A stretch of 64,000 nucleotides of DNA from Diorhabda sublineata (lineage: Eukaryota; Arthropoda; Insecta; Coleoptera; Chrysomelidae), in the NCBI RefSeq assembly GCF_026230105.1, contig NC_079476.1, positions 35,082,559 through 35,146,558 on the forward strand, in the 5' to 3' direction. Position numbers and translations under genes: made by a program. Positions within the stretch are counted from its first letter, which is position 1. Each line of letters begins with the position of its first letter. Positions 11,369 through 23,900 of this stretch are shown here, piece after piece. The notes below the pieces were generated by a model that was given only the letters and a program-made list of their open reading frames with translations, searched no databases and was not told the origin of the DNA.

Positions 11369-12693
11369 TGAGGTCTGGTTATTAAATAACGAGACTGGTT
11401 ATTGATGATTTCCATTCCGAGTCCGTTGAGGCGTTCTACCCAACCGATTTGCTTAATTTTTTTTTTCAATGAAAGGTATTGGTACACAGATCAGCCATCA
11501 ACCATCGGATTTCATCTAATTTTCACCATTCTCAAGTTATACTCAAATGCGATTTCCCCCTGTACATTACTTATGGGAGTTTTTCACATACACACGTTCT
11601 ATCCTCAATATCTCAGGTTTTATTCAAGAAAGAGACTTCGTTTTGGTTTAAGAACACTCGCTGAAACACCCTTTTTCTTTTGAGTTTTTGAACACTTAAA
11701 TCGGTTGAGTTGGAGAGGAGCTAGGCGCGGACATTCAATGTGGAGTTATGGATTTTTGTAGGTTTTTGGCAATTTTTCTACATTTAAAGATCTATATCTC
11801 AGATTTGAATACAGCTGCAGAGTTCGTTTTAGTTTAAGAACATTCGCTGAAACACCCTCTTTCTTTTGAGTTTTTGAACACTTAAATCGGTTGAGTTGGA
11901 GAGGAGCTAGGCGCGGACGAAGCTATAATTATCCACATAGTCACGGAGCAGCACGGGTCCGGACTAGTAAAAATTATTCTACATTCGAATTTCTCCCCTT
12001 CAATATACTCGCTTCCCCTTGCCACACACCTATCCATACTTTTTTTCCATTGATCGAAGCAGTGCTGGAAGTTTTCTTTGGTGAGTGTCTTTAGGAGCTC
12101 TGCCGTTTTTTGCTTTATCGCTTCCATCGACTCAAATCGAGTCCCTTCCAAAGCAGATCATTTTCTAACCTTTCAAGTAAATCTGAGCAGACCCGTTGAC
12201 GCAAGAGCTTTTGGTCACAATTCCTTGTGTAGAATTTTTCTAACCGTTTCGTTATCGGCGTTTACAGCTTCGGCAATCATCCGGATGCTTATTCGACGAT
12301 CTGCACGCACAATTTGGTTGATTTTCGTCACTGGTTCCAGAGTTGAAACAGTTACAGGGCAACCTGGGCGCTGGCCATCTTCAGTGTTCTCTCGGTTCTC
12401 ACTAAAGCTCTTACACCACTCAAAAACACGCGCACGAGATAGAGAATTGTCCCCATATGTCTTTTGCAACAATTTATAGTACTAAGTCTAAGTTATTCTT
12501 CAATTTAACGAGAAATTTGAGATTTATACGTTGCTCCTGTTTCTCGTTACCCGTGGTTTTCGAAACCTGAAAAAAACACATTCGTTTCAAACAAGAAAAG
12601 ATATTTAGATACCCAACACACTACTCGTTTTTCATCCCACCCGTCTAGGGCGCCCTCTAGGCGCGCGTCTCGTTATTTAATAGCCAAACCTCG
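11369..12693 (-). mobile_element. mariner element, internally deleted, copy 1
   Basis: The ends are inverted repeats (TGAGGTCTGGTTATTAAATA on the left; the right end inverted reads CGAGGTTTGGCTATTAAATA) next to TA dinucleotides at 11367-11368 and 12694-12695. On the minus strand 12472-12215 encodes the mariner N-terminal helix-turn-helix region (LSRARVFEWCKSF, GCPV...IVRADRRISIRMIAEAV). It then jumps near 12140 to the extreme C-terminus (GTRFESMEAIKQK, NFQHCFDQWKKSMDRC, EYIEGEKFE). The whole D,D34D catalytic core is missing. About 560 bp of foreign sequence sits between the C-terminal part and the left end (about 11400-11965). Confidence 0.9.
11599..11919. repeat. 190-bp tandem duplication inside mariner copy 1
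   Basis: Two copies ending at 11731 and 11919 share TTTGAGTTTTTGAACACTTA, AATCGGTTGAGTTGGAGAGG and AGCTAGGCGCGGAC. The block has no counterpart in the sister mariner copy at 41.1-41.9 kb, so it belongs to an insertion. Confidence 0.85.
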
Positions 12694-12695
12694 TA

Positions 12696-13600
12696 TGAAA
12701 AAGTTATCAAATTATTAATAAAATTTAATAATGATAATATTAAAATAATAAAACTCTAATCCATTATTGACAATATTCAGCTAAATTGCGTTTGTAAATA
12801 CATGATTCACTGTCATCCACTTTGGGCTTAATTTGAAATAAAAAATCCTCCGCTGAAACCAACGTCCAAGTAAAGCAATGAAGTTCAATTTATTTATACA
12901 CCAACGAGCGTTCCTGCATTTTGATCCCCACAATTTTCTGTTTCCAAGCGAGAACGAATGAAATTTCGTATTCAACACGTTATGAAATGTCTAATATTAT
13001 TTTACTCGTATAATTTGCTGAATTGCCTCACATCGTTTGCTCGTTTCGGCACAAATTACCTTCACCAAATAAAAGTTTCATACCTGGTTACGTGAATTTC
13101 ATATTCACTCTCCAAATAAAGATAAGTAAAATATGTTTTTGTAATAAGTGCTTCTATCTACAGGTTTTTGTGTAGTTTATTGACGTCCGAAATAAAAAAT
13201 GAAAGATACAAATCATAGGTGCACCATATTTATCAACAAGCAGAATATTTTAAGTTTATGGGGTGGTTTAAGAAACTACGGTGCTTGATAAGTCATAAAA
13301 CAAACTATAAAATTGAAAATGGAAATTTATGTACTACTTTCACATAATATATGGATTATTATGTGAATATTGACAAGTTTTTGCTATTGTCAATCGAATA
13401 ATATTGTCAATTCGATAGAATAATATGTCAAAAGTCTGCTATGAGTAAACAAATTGGTATATTTCGAAAACTGCTGAACTCTACACGAGCCATTCATTTA
13501 ATCGATCATAGTTTGGGTGAACGGAGCTGAGCTGAGCAAAAACTAGGAGGCTGGATATCAACCGCAGTTGCCGAAGGTTGCATCGACGACCACACTTTAA
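12696..13600. other. Non-coding spacer
   Basis: AT-rich with a few short ORFs (for example 12781-12978 on the minus strand) that show no protein signature. No repeat structure noticed. Confidence 0.4.
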
Positions 13601-13612
13601 TGTTCGACAATT

Positions 13613-13746
13613 GTGGCCGCACGTTGGGCGCCAAATTTGTTATGCTCGCCTCGATTGTGGCTCCGGCCCCATGTTGGGCGTCAAATTTGTTATGTTAGAT
13701 TGTTATGGCAGATTGATTGAGAAGAAGAGAGAAACGTTGGGCGTCA
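13613..13746 (-). repeat. Three tRNA-Lys-type primer-binding sites (LTR element debris)
   Basis: The motif TTGGGCG(C/T)CAA occurs at 13624, 13674 and 13737; after the first two it is followed by ATTTGTTATG. Read on the minus strand it is (..ATAACA)AATTTGGCGCCCAACG, the usual junction of an LTR end with a primer-binding site complementary to the 3' end of tRNA-Lys (GCCCCACGTTGGGCGCCA, from memory). The second copy matches longest (GGCCCCATGTTGGGCGTCA). No LTR pair or gag-pol ORF is seen here, so these are fragments. Confidence 0.55.
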
Positions 13747-14461
13747 ATCGTGACGTATTATGGTACACGATATAAATAAAGAAAAAAATTATTTAATCAA
13801 AATAGTTATAACATATGTATTGTTCCAAAATTTTTAATATAATTGTTCTTATTCGAGTTCTGCATTTAAGACAGTTGTTGAAAATAGATTTAAATTTTGA
13901 TAAATATGCGAATTTTATTTGATTGGTTTAAGCAATTGATTTATACTAAATAACGACAAATTGGAAAGTTAAATTTTAAAAGTTTATATCCTGTCTATGT
14001 ATAATTACATTATTCTAATTATTATGACGATCTAAAATAATGAATGTTTATAATTACGGTTGACAGCTGAGTCTAGAATGTTTCTCATTAAGCCCTCAAG
14101 AATCTGTTTGACTTTGATAACACGTACTGGGTATTGATGTCCACTTCAGGATTGTCTCTTTATTATTTTTTCCCTTTATTTAATTAATCGCTTAGGATCT
14201 TTTAATCACATTATACGCATTCAGATTTTTCTTTATTCACTCTCCGTTTGGATGTTCCGGTGACTACTTATACCTATAATATACTTATACAGAATGTCTT
14301 GTTTACTTTTGGTAACTAACCACAACCATCTCTTTTCCTGCTGTTTAAATTTCTTTTCAACGATTGTCACTTTTTTTTAACCATGTTCTTTTAAGATGCC
14401 TGTTTTTTGTAATAAATGTAAATTCTACATCTGCTTCTTTTTTTACTATATACTAGTATAC

Positions 14462-15258
14462 TAGTGATTCAAACCCTAAATCACGGATTTTTTGCATGGC
14501 AGCATGAGGTTTGTGTGCAGGGGCGTTGTCCTGCAAAAACAAAACACCAACTTACCGTGTCTTTTCTCTTTAATTTTTTCCCGTAGAGTGGTCAGTTATG
14601 TCGAATAGTAATCTCCAGTTATTGCTCTACCCTTATCCAAAAAATCAATCATGATTACTCCATGGCAATCCAAAAAAACTGAAGCAAAAACTTTTCCAGC
14701 AGATTTTTGGACAAGAAACTTCTTAGGTCTTGGAGAACCAGAGTGTCGCCATTCCATCGATTGTTGCTTTGTTTCTGGATCGTAGAAATGTACCCAAAAG
14801 TCTCATCGATAGTAACAATTCGGTTTAAGAAGTCTACATCGTTTTCAAATCGAGCACAGATCGAACGTGATGCTTCTACCCTTGGACGTTTGGGGATCCA
14901 TTTTGCAGCAATTTTTCTCATGTCTAAATTGACGTGAACTATATGATGAAATATTCATTGCTTCAGATATCCGTTTTAGCCCAATTCGACGGTCTGATAA
15001 AATCATGTCATGAACTGCATCGATATTTTCGGAGACTGACAAGGAAACTGGCCTTCCCGATCGGTCATCATCTTCAATGGAAAATTTACCTTTTTTGAAG
15101 CTTGCAGTCCAATTTTTCATGGTTGCATACGAAAGACATTGATCACCAAGGGTATTAAGCATATCTTCGTAAATCTGCTCACCTCTTAATCCTTTTAAAT
15201 ACAGGTACTTGGCTCGATACTCCAATATTTCGATTTTCACAATTTCGTCGGTGGACAT
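14462..15258 (-). pseudogene. mariner transposase relic, 3' truncated and frameshifted
   Basis: On the minus strand 15258-14940 reads as a mariner N-terminus (IEILEYRAKYLYLKGLRGEQ, YATMKNWTASFKKG, SGRPVSLSV, DMILSDRRIGLKRISEAMNI). A frameshift near 14920-14940 leads to MRKIAAKWIPKRP and the first catalytic Asp in TIDET. Broken frames down to about 14462 read VIMIDFLDKGRAITGDYYST and FLQDNAPAHK (second Asp). The sequence stops before the third Asp. No terminal repeats found. Confidence 0.9.
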
Positions 15259-17725
15259 CTTTCTTCTTTTAATTAATTTCGTTACTCTGGTTTACTTTTT
15301 TGACGTCAAACTTTACACTTACACTTCTATTAAGTTATTTTTCGTTGCTATTGTAACGCAATATTTTGTTTATGCATGGAACTGATCTAAGCTAACTAGA
15401 TGTCCATACATCCTTGTATGATTATGCTATTTTGAAAAATAATTTTGATTCCTTCATCTTTTTCATTAATTCTATGTACATATAAAGTCTTTATTAAACT
15501 TTATTATTTCTCTCACACTGTTAATTTTGCTGTTACAATTATATAAAAAAATCTTCTGTTTTTAGTATGTTACCGTTATATTTCATCACAATACATAACT
15601 TAAATAATTTAGAACGTGTATTTAGTTAACAAGAATAACAAAGTGTTAACGAAATTACGAATACCACAGGAAGTACTAATAATAATATGGGAAATATGGA
15701 AAATCCACCTGTACATAGTAGTTGCTTTGTCCCGGTGTAGAAGACCTTTGCTTTGTTCAAACGCGATTGTTTTATATCAAATTCTTATCGAATCCACTCG
15801 ATATGTCATTATTGTTTTTTAATCCATTTTAAGGTATTCAAATATCCCGTGTGCATCCCAAAAACCAATTGATCTCATTGGGTAACAAACCCATTTTAAA
15901 CTAATTTAGCTTCGATCTTTTCAATAAATTTCATTATCTCAGCGTACACTATAATTAATTGTATAGGCTATGAAAACCTCAACTCTGTGTGCAAAACGTT
16001 TAGCATCATTTTTCCAAATTTTATTCTCAAATCACGACGTTGTTTAATATCAGCGTTTTTCAGACAAAACTTGAATATCTAAGATTTTCAAATTTTGCTA
16101 ATGATAGATGCCTTTGGATGGGAGCGGATTCCTCTTTTCAGTTATGAGGTGAAAAATTCAAAAAGTTTTTCACTTAAATTAGCAATTTCTATCAAATGAC
16201 GTACAGCTGGTTGACTTGCTTGCAACAGCACATTTTAAATGCATAAGTATTTAATAACTCCCTGTAGTATAGCTTTTATGGCAATCGGATGCTAAATTTA
16301 GTTATTATATGATGAATCAGAAAATTTCAATCTTTGCAGAGATTAACGATTACTTTGTTCACTACTTTTCCGGGAATAAGCTTAAGGATTTTATCTTTGT
16401 TCCAACTTCAATTATCTAGAAAAGCTATAATGATGAAATCGCATTAAAGTTAGTAAAACACAACGTGTATTCCTTCGTGGGTCGATTTTGGAACACATTG
16501 TGATATTTTGGTTCTTGTTTTTATAAAATTCATCATTTTAATTCTTACGTATTTAGATAAGATTTAGATAAAAAATGACTTGTAGTCATAATTGTTGTTT
16601 CCGTAAATGAGATTTGTGAACAAAATCTTCCCTTTGAAAAGAGCGTGAACGATAAGTTTTGGTTCAGATTAATATTATAGAATTGAGATTGATGGAGGGT
16701 TTCTAAAAGTATATAGTAAGTATAATATATTCTAGGTATAATAAAACTAATTTTTTGTTATCCACTGTTCATTTTATTAAAATTTTGAAAAATACTCAAT
16801 CAACAGGAAATCTGATAGATAATTGTGAAATCCTTATTGTATAAGCTTGAAGTCAGTCATCTTGGTCATGTACTAGCTTCCATTCCCCCCTACTCACAAG
16901 TTCCCCCCATTACATGGTATTGGACAGGGCGGCAAATTCGTAAATCCGCCAATGGGAGGTGCATTATTTTCAGACATAGATTCACTTATTCCAGATTTTT
17001 TGCTATTATTATTTGGTATTTAGTGGCATATGTTTCTGGTACTAAAAAATAATTATGGATATGAAACATGTAACAGTTTGAATTCGATGGAGTTATTTGG
17101 TTGCTTTAGCTATTTTCTTAAATAAGTTTTATTTGACGTAATGATCTTCATATTTAAGAACCGATTAAAACATCAACAGAATCCGGTAGAATTGCTTCAA
17201 GATGTTCCCTGTTACACCCAATAAACTAAATTTTAGTTAGTAAAAATATGCCCGAGACTCCAAAGTATTTCTGTTTGAGTTCTTGTGACTTTTTTTCGTC
17301 CCGATATTAAAAAACCACCTTAAGAGAATTTATTTTGAGATAATAATTCAGATGCAGGCCGAAATTTATTCCATCACTGCTAAAGGGAATGGGTAGAACC
17401 GTCCACGGCACCGTGTTTCCCAAGTTATTTTGAAGAAATAAATATTAAATTGGAATTATATTCTTCACACGTGGTATTTTGAAAATTTAAAGGAAAATTA
17501 TTTCCATTTAAGGTTTAGAAATGCTTCAAAATAATCTATAAAAGGAGGAAATCTGTTAACTAACTTTTCAAATTGTGGAAAATGAAGAGTATTGCAATGT
17601 GCTTTATGCCTCTAAGTGTATCACGACCAATCTACGTCGAACTTGTCCGTACTTATCTAACCTAACCTATTTCCATCAACTTTAATTATCTATTTTACTT
17701 TATATAACTAAATATAAATTTTTAG
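15259..17725. other. Spacer upstream of the cysteine-rich gene
   Basis: No coding signature or repeat recognised. Short ORFs at 15616-15822 and 16825-17052 lack any domain or splice support. Noncoding first exons of the gene starting at 17735 could lie here or further left. Confidence 0.4.
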
Positions 17726-17734
17726 GTATATACA

Positions 17735-17788
17735 ATGTTTGCTGATGTCGAGTCCGATTTGGAGGATATTTATAACCTCCGGAGATGA
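17735..17788 (+). CDS. Upstream ORF overlapping the main start (ATGA)
   Basis: A 17-codon ORF, MFADVESDLEDIYNLRR, starts 50 bases before the predicted main ATG and ends at TGA 17786-17788, which overlaps that ATG (17785) as ATGA. A TTTTTAG acceptor ends at 17725, so both would lie in the same exon. The overlap could permit termination-reinitiation or repress the main frame. Coding by the uORF itself is unproven. Confidence 0.4.
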   Translation: MFADVESDLEDIYNLRR

Positions 17789-17959
17789 AACTCTTCAATA
17801 CTTTTTACTTCATTCTAATCTTGTACACTCCTCAACCTTTATCACGTGCCCAACGGTTATTGTTTTCAAGAAAATATCACTCTGACGATGATGACGATCA
17901 CTCAGATTATAACAATTACAATGAAGAAATTGACGAACTGTTATCTAGAAATAGCACAG
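17785..17959 (+). CDS. Cys-rich membrane protein exon 1 (signal peptide)
   Basis: MKLFNTFYFILILYTPQPLS gives a clear signal peptide, followed by an acidic DDDDDHSDYNNYNEE region and the sequon NST at the exon edge. The donor G|GTAAAT lies at 17960. The exon ends in phase 1. Confidence 0.85.
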
Positions 17960-20900
17960 GTAAATTTTTTCTTTATTTATAACAACAAAATTGAACTAGT
18001 ATCAAATTATACCATCTATGTTTCCATAGATAACGGAAGTAGCTTCCAAATGCCTTCATAACACAAACTAAAGCCGCCCACAGTCAAAAAATTTTGTATA
18101 TAACAAGTATGAAAAATATTTAAGGAGATTTAGAAATTTTTTTAATTTTCATAAACTCACTTTCAATCTATAAATTTAAATATAAAGTCGCAGCACATTT
18201 TAATGATTTCTTACTACAATTTTTCACTTACTTACATAGCTTAGTTATGTAGTTACACTGGGGCGCGGTTATTACGTTATTATCCAACCCTCCCCTAGCA
18301 TATAATACGCAAAGATGTGTCCGTGTACCCTAAATTTTTGTACTTTTTCATTATTGTTGTTTTATTATAATAAAAATTTAAGTTTGAACAATCAATGTTA
18401 TTTGCAGTCCGCTTACACGAACACTAAGAGTTGTACTTTGGAATAGATTTTTCATCACCTGTACCGAGAAAGCAAATACATTCTTAAAGCCAAAAATTTC
18501 GATTTTCTTTGGATCTTCCATTTCAATTCTACAAAAATAGATCCGTTTGCTTTTCTCCTCGGAAAATTATTATTTTTATCTCTTGTATTTTGAAGCGAAA
18601 AAAATAAAAATTTGATTTCAAAATATTCCGAGCAATATCGTTTTGATACCGTTCGATTTCGATTATAATCAATAGGGTAAGGTTGCCGTTTCATATAATT
18701 CTTATAAACAAAACTTTGGGATTGGGTAGATAAACAAACGCTAGGAATTGAAGGGCATGGAAGATAATTTTATTCTCTATTTTAGAAGAGAAAGGTCAGT
18801 ATGTGGGTGCCTTGTGTGAATTTACCTGTAGTCCTAAACTCCCCCACGTATTTTGTAATCCAGTTAGCGGTAAATGCGATTGTGAAAAAAAGTATCCAGT
18901 CAAACTCCAAAACCCTTATGCAGGCTGTAGTAAACGTAAGTAAATTCTAGCATTATTTATTGATTTAGTACTACTACACTCCATACTTGGGTAAAATATC
19001 GATATATCAACATACAATAAAAAGTGTTCTAAACAAATTCCGAGGTACGAGACAGCAGAAACAGCCCAAAAAACTGTTGGAAGATACCAAAGCATTACAA
19101 TAAACGCAAAAATATCAAAACCATGAATAATATTCAATGGATAGAATACACTGAACTTTGCATGACCACACGGAAGAATATTTTTGAGGATATCATGGAT
19201 GGACTACAAAGAACAGAAATTGAAACAGCAATCGAAAACAGAAACAGCTACAAGAACGCAAATAAATCGACGATAATATGCAGAAAACAGGTAATCGCTG
19301 TAACAAATGACAATATTAGAATAACAAATAAAGAATATCCAATAAATTTAGTAACCACATTTCTAAAAAGATCTATACAAACATTGGATCAAATATTATA
19401 TCAAATATAAAGAATTAGAAAAGGCGCTCAATGAATATCAAAGCAGTAGGTAACGATGTTAGATACCGTAATAAACGAGAAAAGCAGTGAAGAAGACATA
19501 AGAAACTACTGTCGATAATCCTATTGCCTACAAAACATTCGAAGAAATCAATAGAAACAGAATACAAAATACACTAGATGCTACATAACCAATGGAATAG
19601 GCTTAACAATAGATCATATTCAAACACTGAGAAGTCAGAACAAAATAATACGAACTACCATTAGCATTCGCCATCATTAACTTGGAGAAGACATTCAACT
19701 GGATATACCATTATGGAAGCACTTACAAATCAAGATCTAGAAAAACCATATAAAGAAGCTCTAGCTAACAGCTAGAGTAATGATATACAAAGAATCTCCA
19801 GCAATTTCAACTAAGGGATGTGGTGACGTCATATCTCTTAAACCCTTCACGACGACACTGGAAGAAACCTTCCGGAAGCTATATTGGAACAACAAACGCA
19901 ACGTAGATAATACCTCAACCTCTTGAGGATTTACAGCAACAAATAAATTACGAACAATAAAGTAGATCTCAAAATGAGCCCAGTAAGACAAAGGTAATAT
20001 ACCGGGTGTCCCAATAAGAATGGCTCTCGGCCATATCTCGGGAATCGCTTATAGAACAGCTTCGGGAAAAAAAATTTATAACAAAATTGATCTTGAGAAT
20101 AACCTGGAAATTATTTACAGAGTTGTAGGTCCACCGCTGGAAGGCGTAATTAAATAACAAAAATTATAAAATTTTGACCGATTAAGATGCATTTAAACTA
20201 TGAATATCGTATTCTTCAGGAAATTCAACGTATATTTGATCTTACACGTTTTAGTCTATCTCTTCAAATAAGAGATGGGGGGAAGCGGGAACTTTTTTAT
20301 GAAAAAACGCCTGTAAGTCCAGTTCCATTTAACCTATCGATGCAAACTTAGTCTTTTTGAAGAGAGCTCCTTTCTACCAATGTAAGAGTTATAATTTCGA
20401 AACAACCTAATTAGTAACGTATACGCTAGAGGGCGCTATTTATTTATTTTTTAAATCTAGCTTGTTGAAAAATGTTATATGGTAACATGCAGTTTTAATT
20501 AAGGAATAAAAAGCAGACCAAATTAGCAACAGAATAGCGACAACCGCGTGTCAATATCTTTTTCGTATTACGAGATATCTTAAGAAATGTGTAAATTTTA
20601 AGCATTTTCCTTTAAACATAAATTACTCCGGTTTGACCGAACGGATTTTAACATTTTTTGACTGCTCAAAATTGTTAATTAGGCAAAATTTGTAAATTAT
20701 TCATTTTATAATTTTTGTTCTTTAATTACACCTCTAGTGGTGGACCTACCACTCTGTAAATAATTTCCAAGTTTTTCTCGAGGTCACTTTTGTTATAATT
20801 TTTTTTCCCGAAGCTGTACTATAAACGGTTCCCGAGATATGGCCGAGAGCCATTCTTTTTTGGGACACCCGGCACAAAGAACTGGTAGATCAACAAGACT

Positions 20901-23900
20901 TACAAACAAAGGATACAAGACTGGGAGTAGTAGATGATAATCTAAGTCAACTCATACACAAATAAGGATCTTCTTTCCCAGAAATTAAAAGACGAGGCGC
21001 GCATTCAGAAAAACACGAACCTCAAGAAAAGAGCGTTAGAGCAGTGAGTTTTACTGGTCCCGACATACGGATACGAAACCTGGAAAACTGATATCATTAG
21101 AAAACTCCAGATAACACAGAGCCCTAAGGAGCGGAACATGCTAGGACAAACAAAAAGAGATCGTATGAGAATGGAGTGGATAAGACAAAAGACCCAGGTT
21201 ATGGACGTTATCCACAGGTACGTGGCAATGGGCAGGACACTTGGCGAAAATAAATAGAACATACGATTAACCCATAAATCATAAAAAGACTAAAAATAAG
21301 ATCCAACTTAAGATATTAACTTAACCCAAAATATTAGACAATTCACCGGAACAACAACATATTTATAATCAAATGCATGTTTTTTCATTATAATGTTTAG
21401 CTAATAATGTGAGTTTTTCTAAATGTTGCAGCAAAACAATTGGGCGATCAATGTTATTACAAAGAAACTTGCCAATATACGGATCGACATGCTTCCTGTA
21501 TTCAAGTTCATCACAACGCAGTTTGCCAATGTGAAAATGGCTACCATTCCGTATCTCTTCAGAAACCTTCGAAAAGAGTTTTTTGTGCAGAAGGTAAGTA
21601 TAGTAGGGCCTCGTTAATCGAGAGAGGCAAAAACAACGACTTTTTCGGATTATCGAGGCGTTCGGATTATAGTATGCAATATTTAATGTTAATAAAACAC
21701 ATGTTTAACATTAGTTTCTTCAATCAATTTTTAAATTATAGCATAAAGCATATGAGAAACATAACTTCGTGGCTATCAAATTCGTTATCTTCAGCCCATT
21801 TTAAAGCAGTGTTGAAAGCTCCTACTGTCTCTGAATTACCAACTTTTGTGAAGGCGAGAACTTCAACGCTATCGTCCTCATCTTGCTCATCGTCCTCACA
21901 CATAGTCTCTCGCACAATTTCGTCATCAGTTAACACTTCATATCTTTTTAACTTGCTTTCGGCACCACCAGCAGCCCATTCTTGAGCTTCTGTCTCACTT
22001 ATTTGAGGATTATTGGGTCCTCTCAACCTGTTAAAAAGCTGGGCTAAAGGAACATCATCTTGTGGTTCATCATCATCAGTGAGAAATTCAGGGTGCAAAT
22101 TCTTCCTAGATTCTTTAATTAGCGATGCGTTAACATTGGTACAGCAATTAGCCAAAAGAAACACTGCGCGTCCTTTAAAGTTATAGATTTTAATGAACCT
22201 GATGCAAGACAGTTAACGCCGTGGTGTTAGGTGGCAGGAACATTGCAAAAATGTGGCCGTCTTCAGAGACAAATTCATCTGCTGATGGATGCCCAGGACA
22301 ATCCAGCAATAACAGTGCCAGACAAAAAATGGCGGCGGACCGCGTGAACGAATTCCGTTTCAAACCACTAAAGAAACAAGTCTTTTGTTACCCAAGCATT
22401 ATCTTGTGCACGATAACAAACAGGAAGACGTGTTGATTTAAATACCCGCGTATTTTTTGATTTTCATCTTTTATCTTTTCATTTTCAATGTCACTCTCAT
22501 CTTCATCATTTTCTTTCCGGAAGCGGACTGCTCATTCCCAGAGGATAAAGTATGATCAGGCAATAATCTCCAGTATAAACCAGATTCGTCAACATTGTAA
22601 ACCAGTTCCGCTGCTAATTTTTTTACTCCAAAGCCCTGGTTTCTCTGATCAGATCGGACCGAAATATTTCGGTGAATATTCGCGTACAAAACGCTCTAGG
22701 TTCCCGAATTTAGTTCGATCAGAAGATTCGTCTGTGTGGGGTTTGTCTGAAGATTTTCTGCGCTTAGAGGATGTGGCACTTCTTACCGACGGACATATCT
22801 TTATACATTTATGTTTTATAAAATAATTATAATGCTGATAGAAATAAAAATGCACAGAATTCTAAAATATAAACAAATTCAACAAGTTCCGGCGAACTGA
22901 TCCGTTTAAAAATCGTTCAAATCAAAACTAGTTTGATTGAGACGAACTTCGTTCCAATACACTACTATACTGGGTTTTACCGAAAACATTAACTAACTTT
23001 TCGTGCTATACTACCGAAATATTTCGGGCCGATATGGCCAGAGAAACCAGGACTAAATAACTTTCTGTAAGTCTAGTTGGAATGGTCCGATAGCGGCTTC
23101 ATCATTTGACAGTTTTTCACCTGCCATTTTTAAACGTCTTATTCCGTGGCTTTTTTTAAATTTGTCTCACCATCCCCGGATTGCATTAAACCCGATATTG
23201 GAGTTTGTAATCTGGCGATGAAAAATTCGAGCTTTCTCACAAATCATATCACCACTTACAGGAACATGCAATCGCCTTTGTTACAAAAACCACGTAAAAA
23301 AGCATCTTCTAAAACAGGATTTTCCGATTTCTTCAGTGTTTTTCTTACACCGGGACCACGTTCTGTTAGACTAACAAACTTCAAGAGTTTGTCTTTGTTT
23401 TTCTTTATGTCCCCTACAGTTGACCTGCTTATACCAAACTTACGAGCAATGACAGGGTAGCTGTCACCTTTATCTAACATTTCTATAATCCGCAATTTGT
23501 CTTTTAATATCGATGTCGAATGTTTACCATGATGTTAGCGAACGTGCTAAATTGACACTGTACGTATTAAGCCGCGCCCCCACTGGATAAACAATGGACA
23601 AACATTATTTGCCAAAAATTTCGACCGACTTTTTTGTTTGACAAACAAAGTTCACCGGTGTTTTTGATGTGGATGCTATCCCAACAAACATTTCATGTAT
23701 GGAAGGAAAAGTGACCATCATTTTTGTTTGTCTAGAATGTTCCCGTCCTAGATCGAACATTGTTTGTCAGTGACTTCCTCTACCACCTATTTGGCTTGTT
23801 TTAGTGTATGGAAGTAGAGGAAGTATTGTTTTAGTATTTGAAGTGGTTTTCCGGCGTAATTTTTGGATATAAGCATTATTATTTGTATTTTTTTATTGAA

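Noticed and set aside
12078..12479. 133-codon plus-strand ORF
   Set aside because: Antisense shadow of the mariner transposase N-terminus on the minus strand.
13613..13746. tRNA-Lys gene
   Set aside because: Only the 3' T-stem/acceptor half is present, three times, without an A-box or cloverleaf; a primer-binding site explains it better.
21440..21985. 181-codon plus-strand ORF
   Set aside because: Its first part overlaps exon 3 of the Cys-rich gene and the rest is read-through antisense to the Tigger transposase; the exon 3 donor GTAAGT ends the real coding part. The exon 3 frame itself is kept as a CDS.
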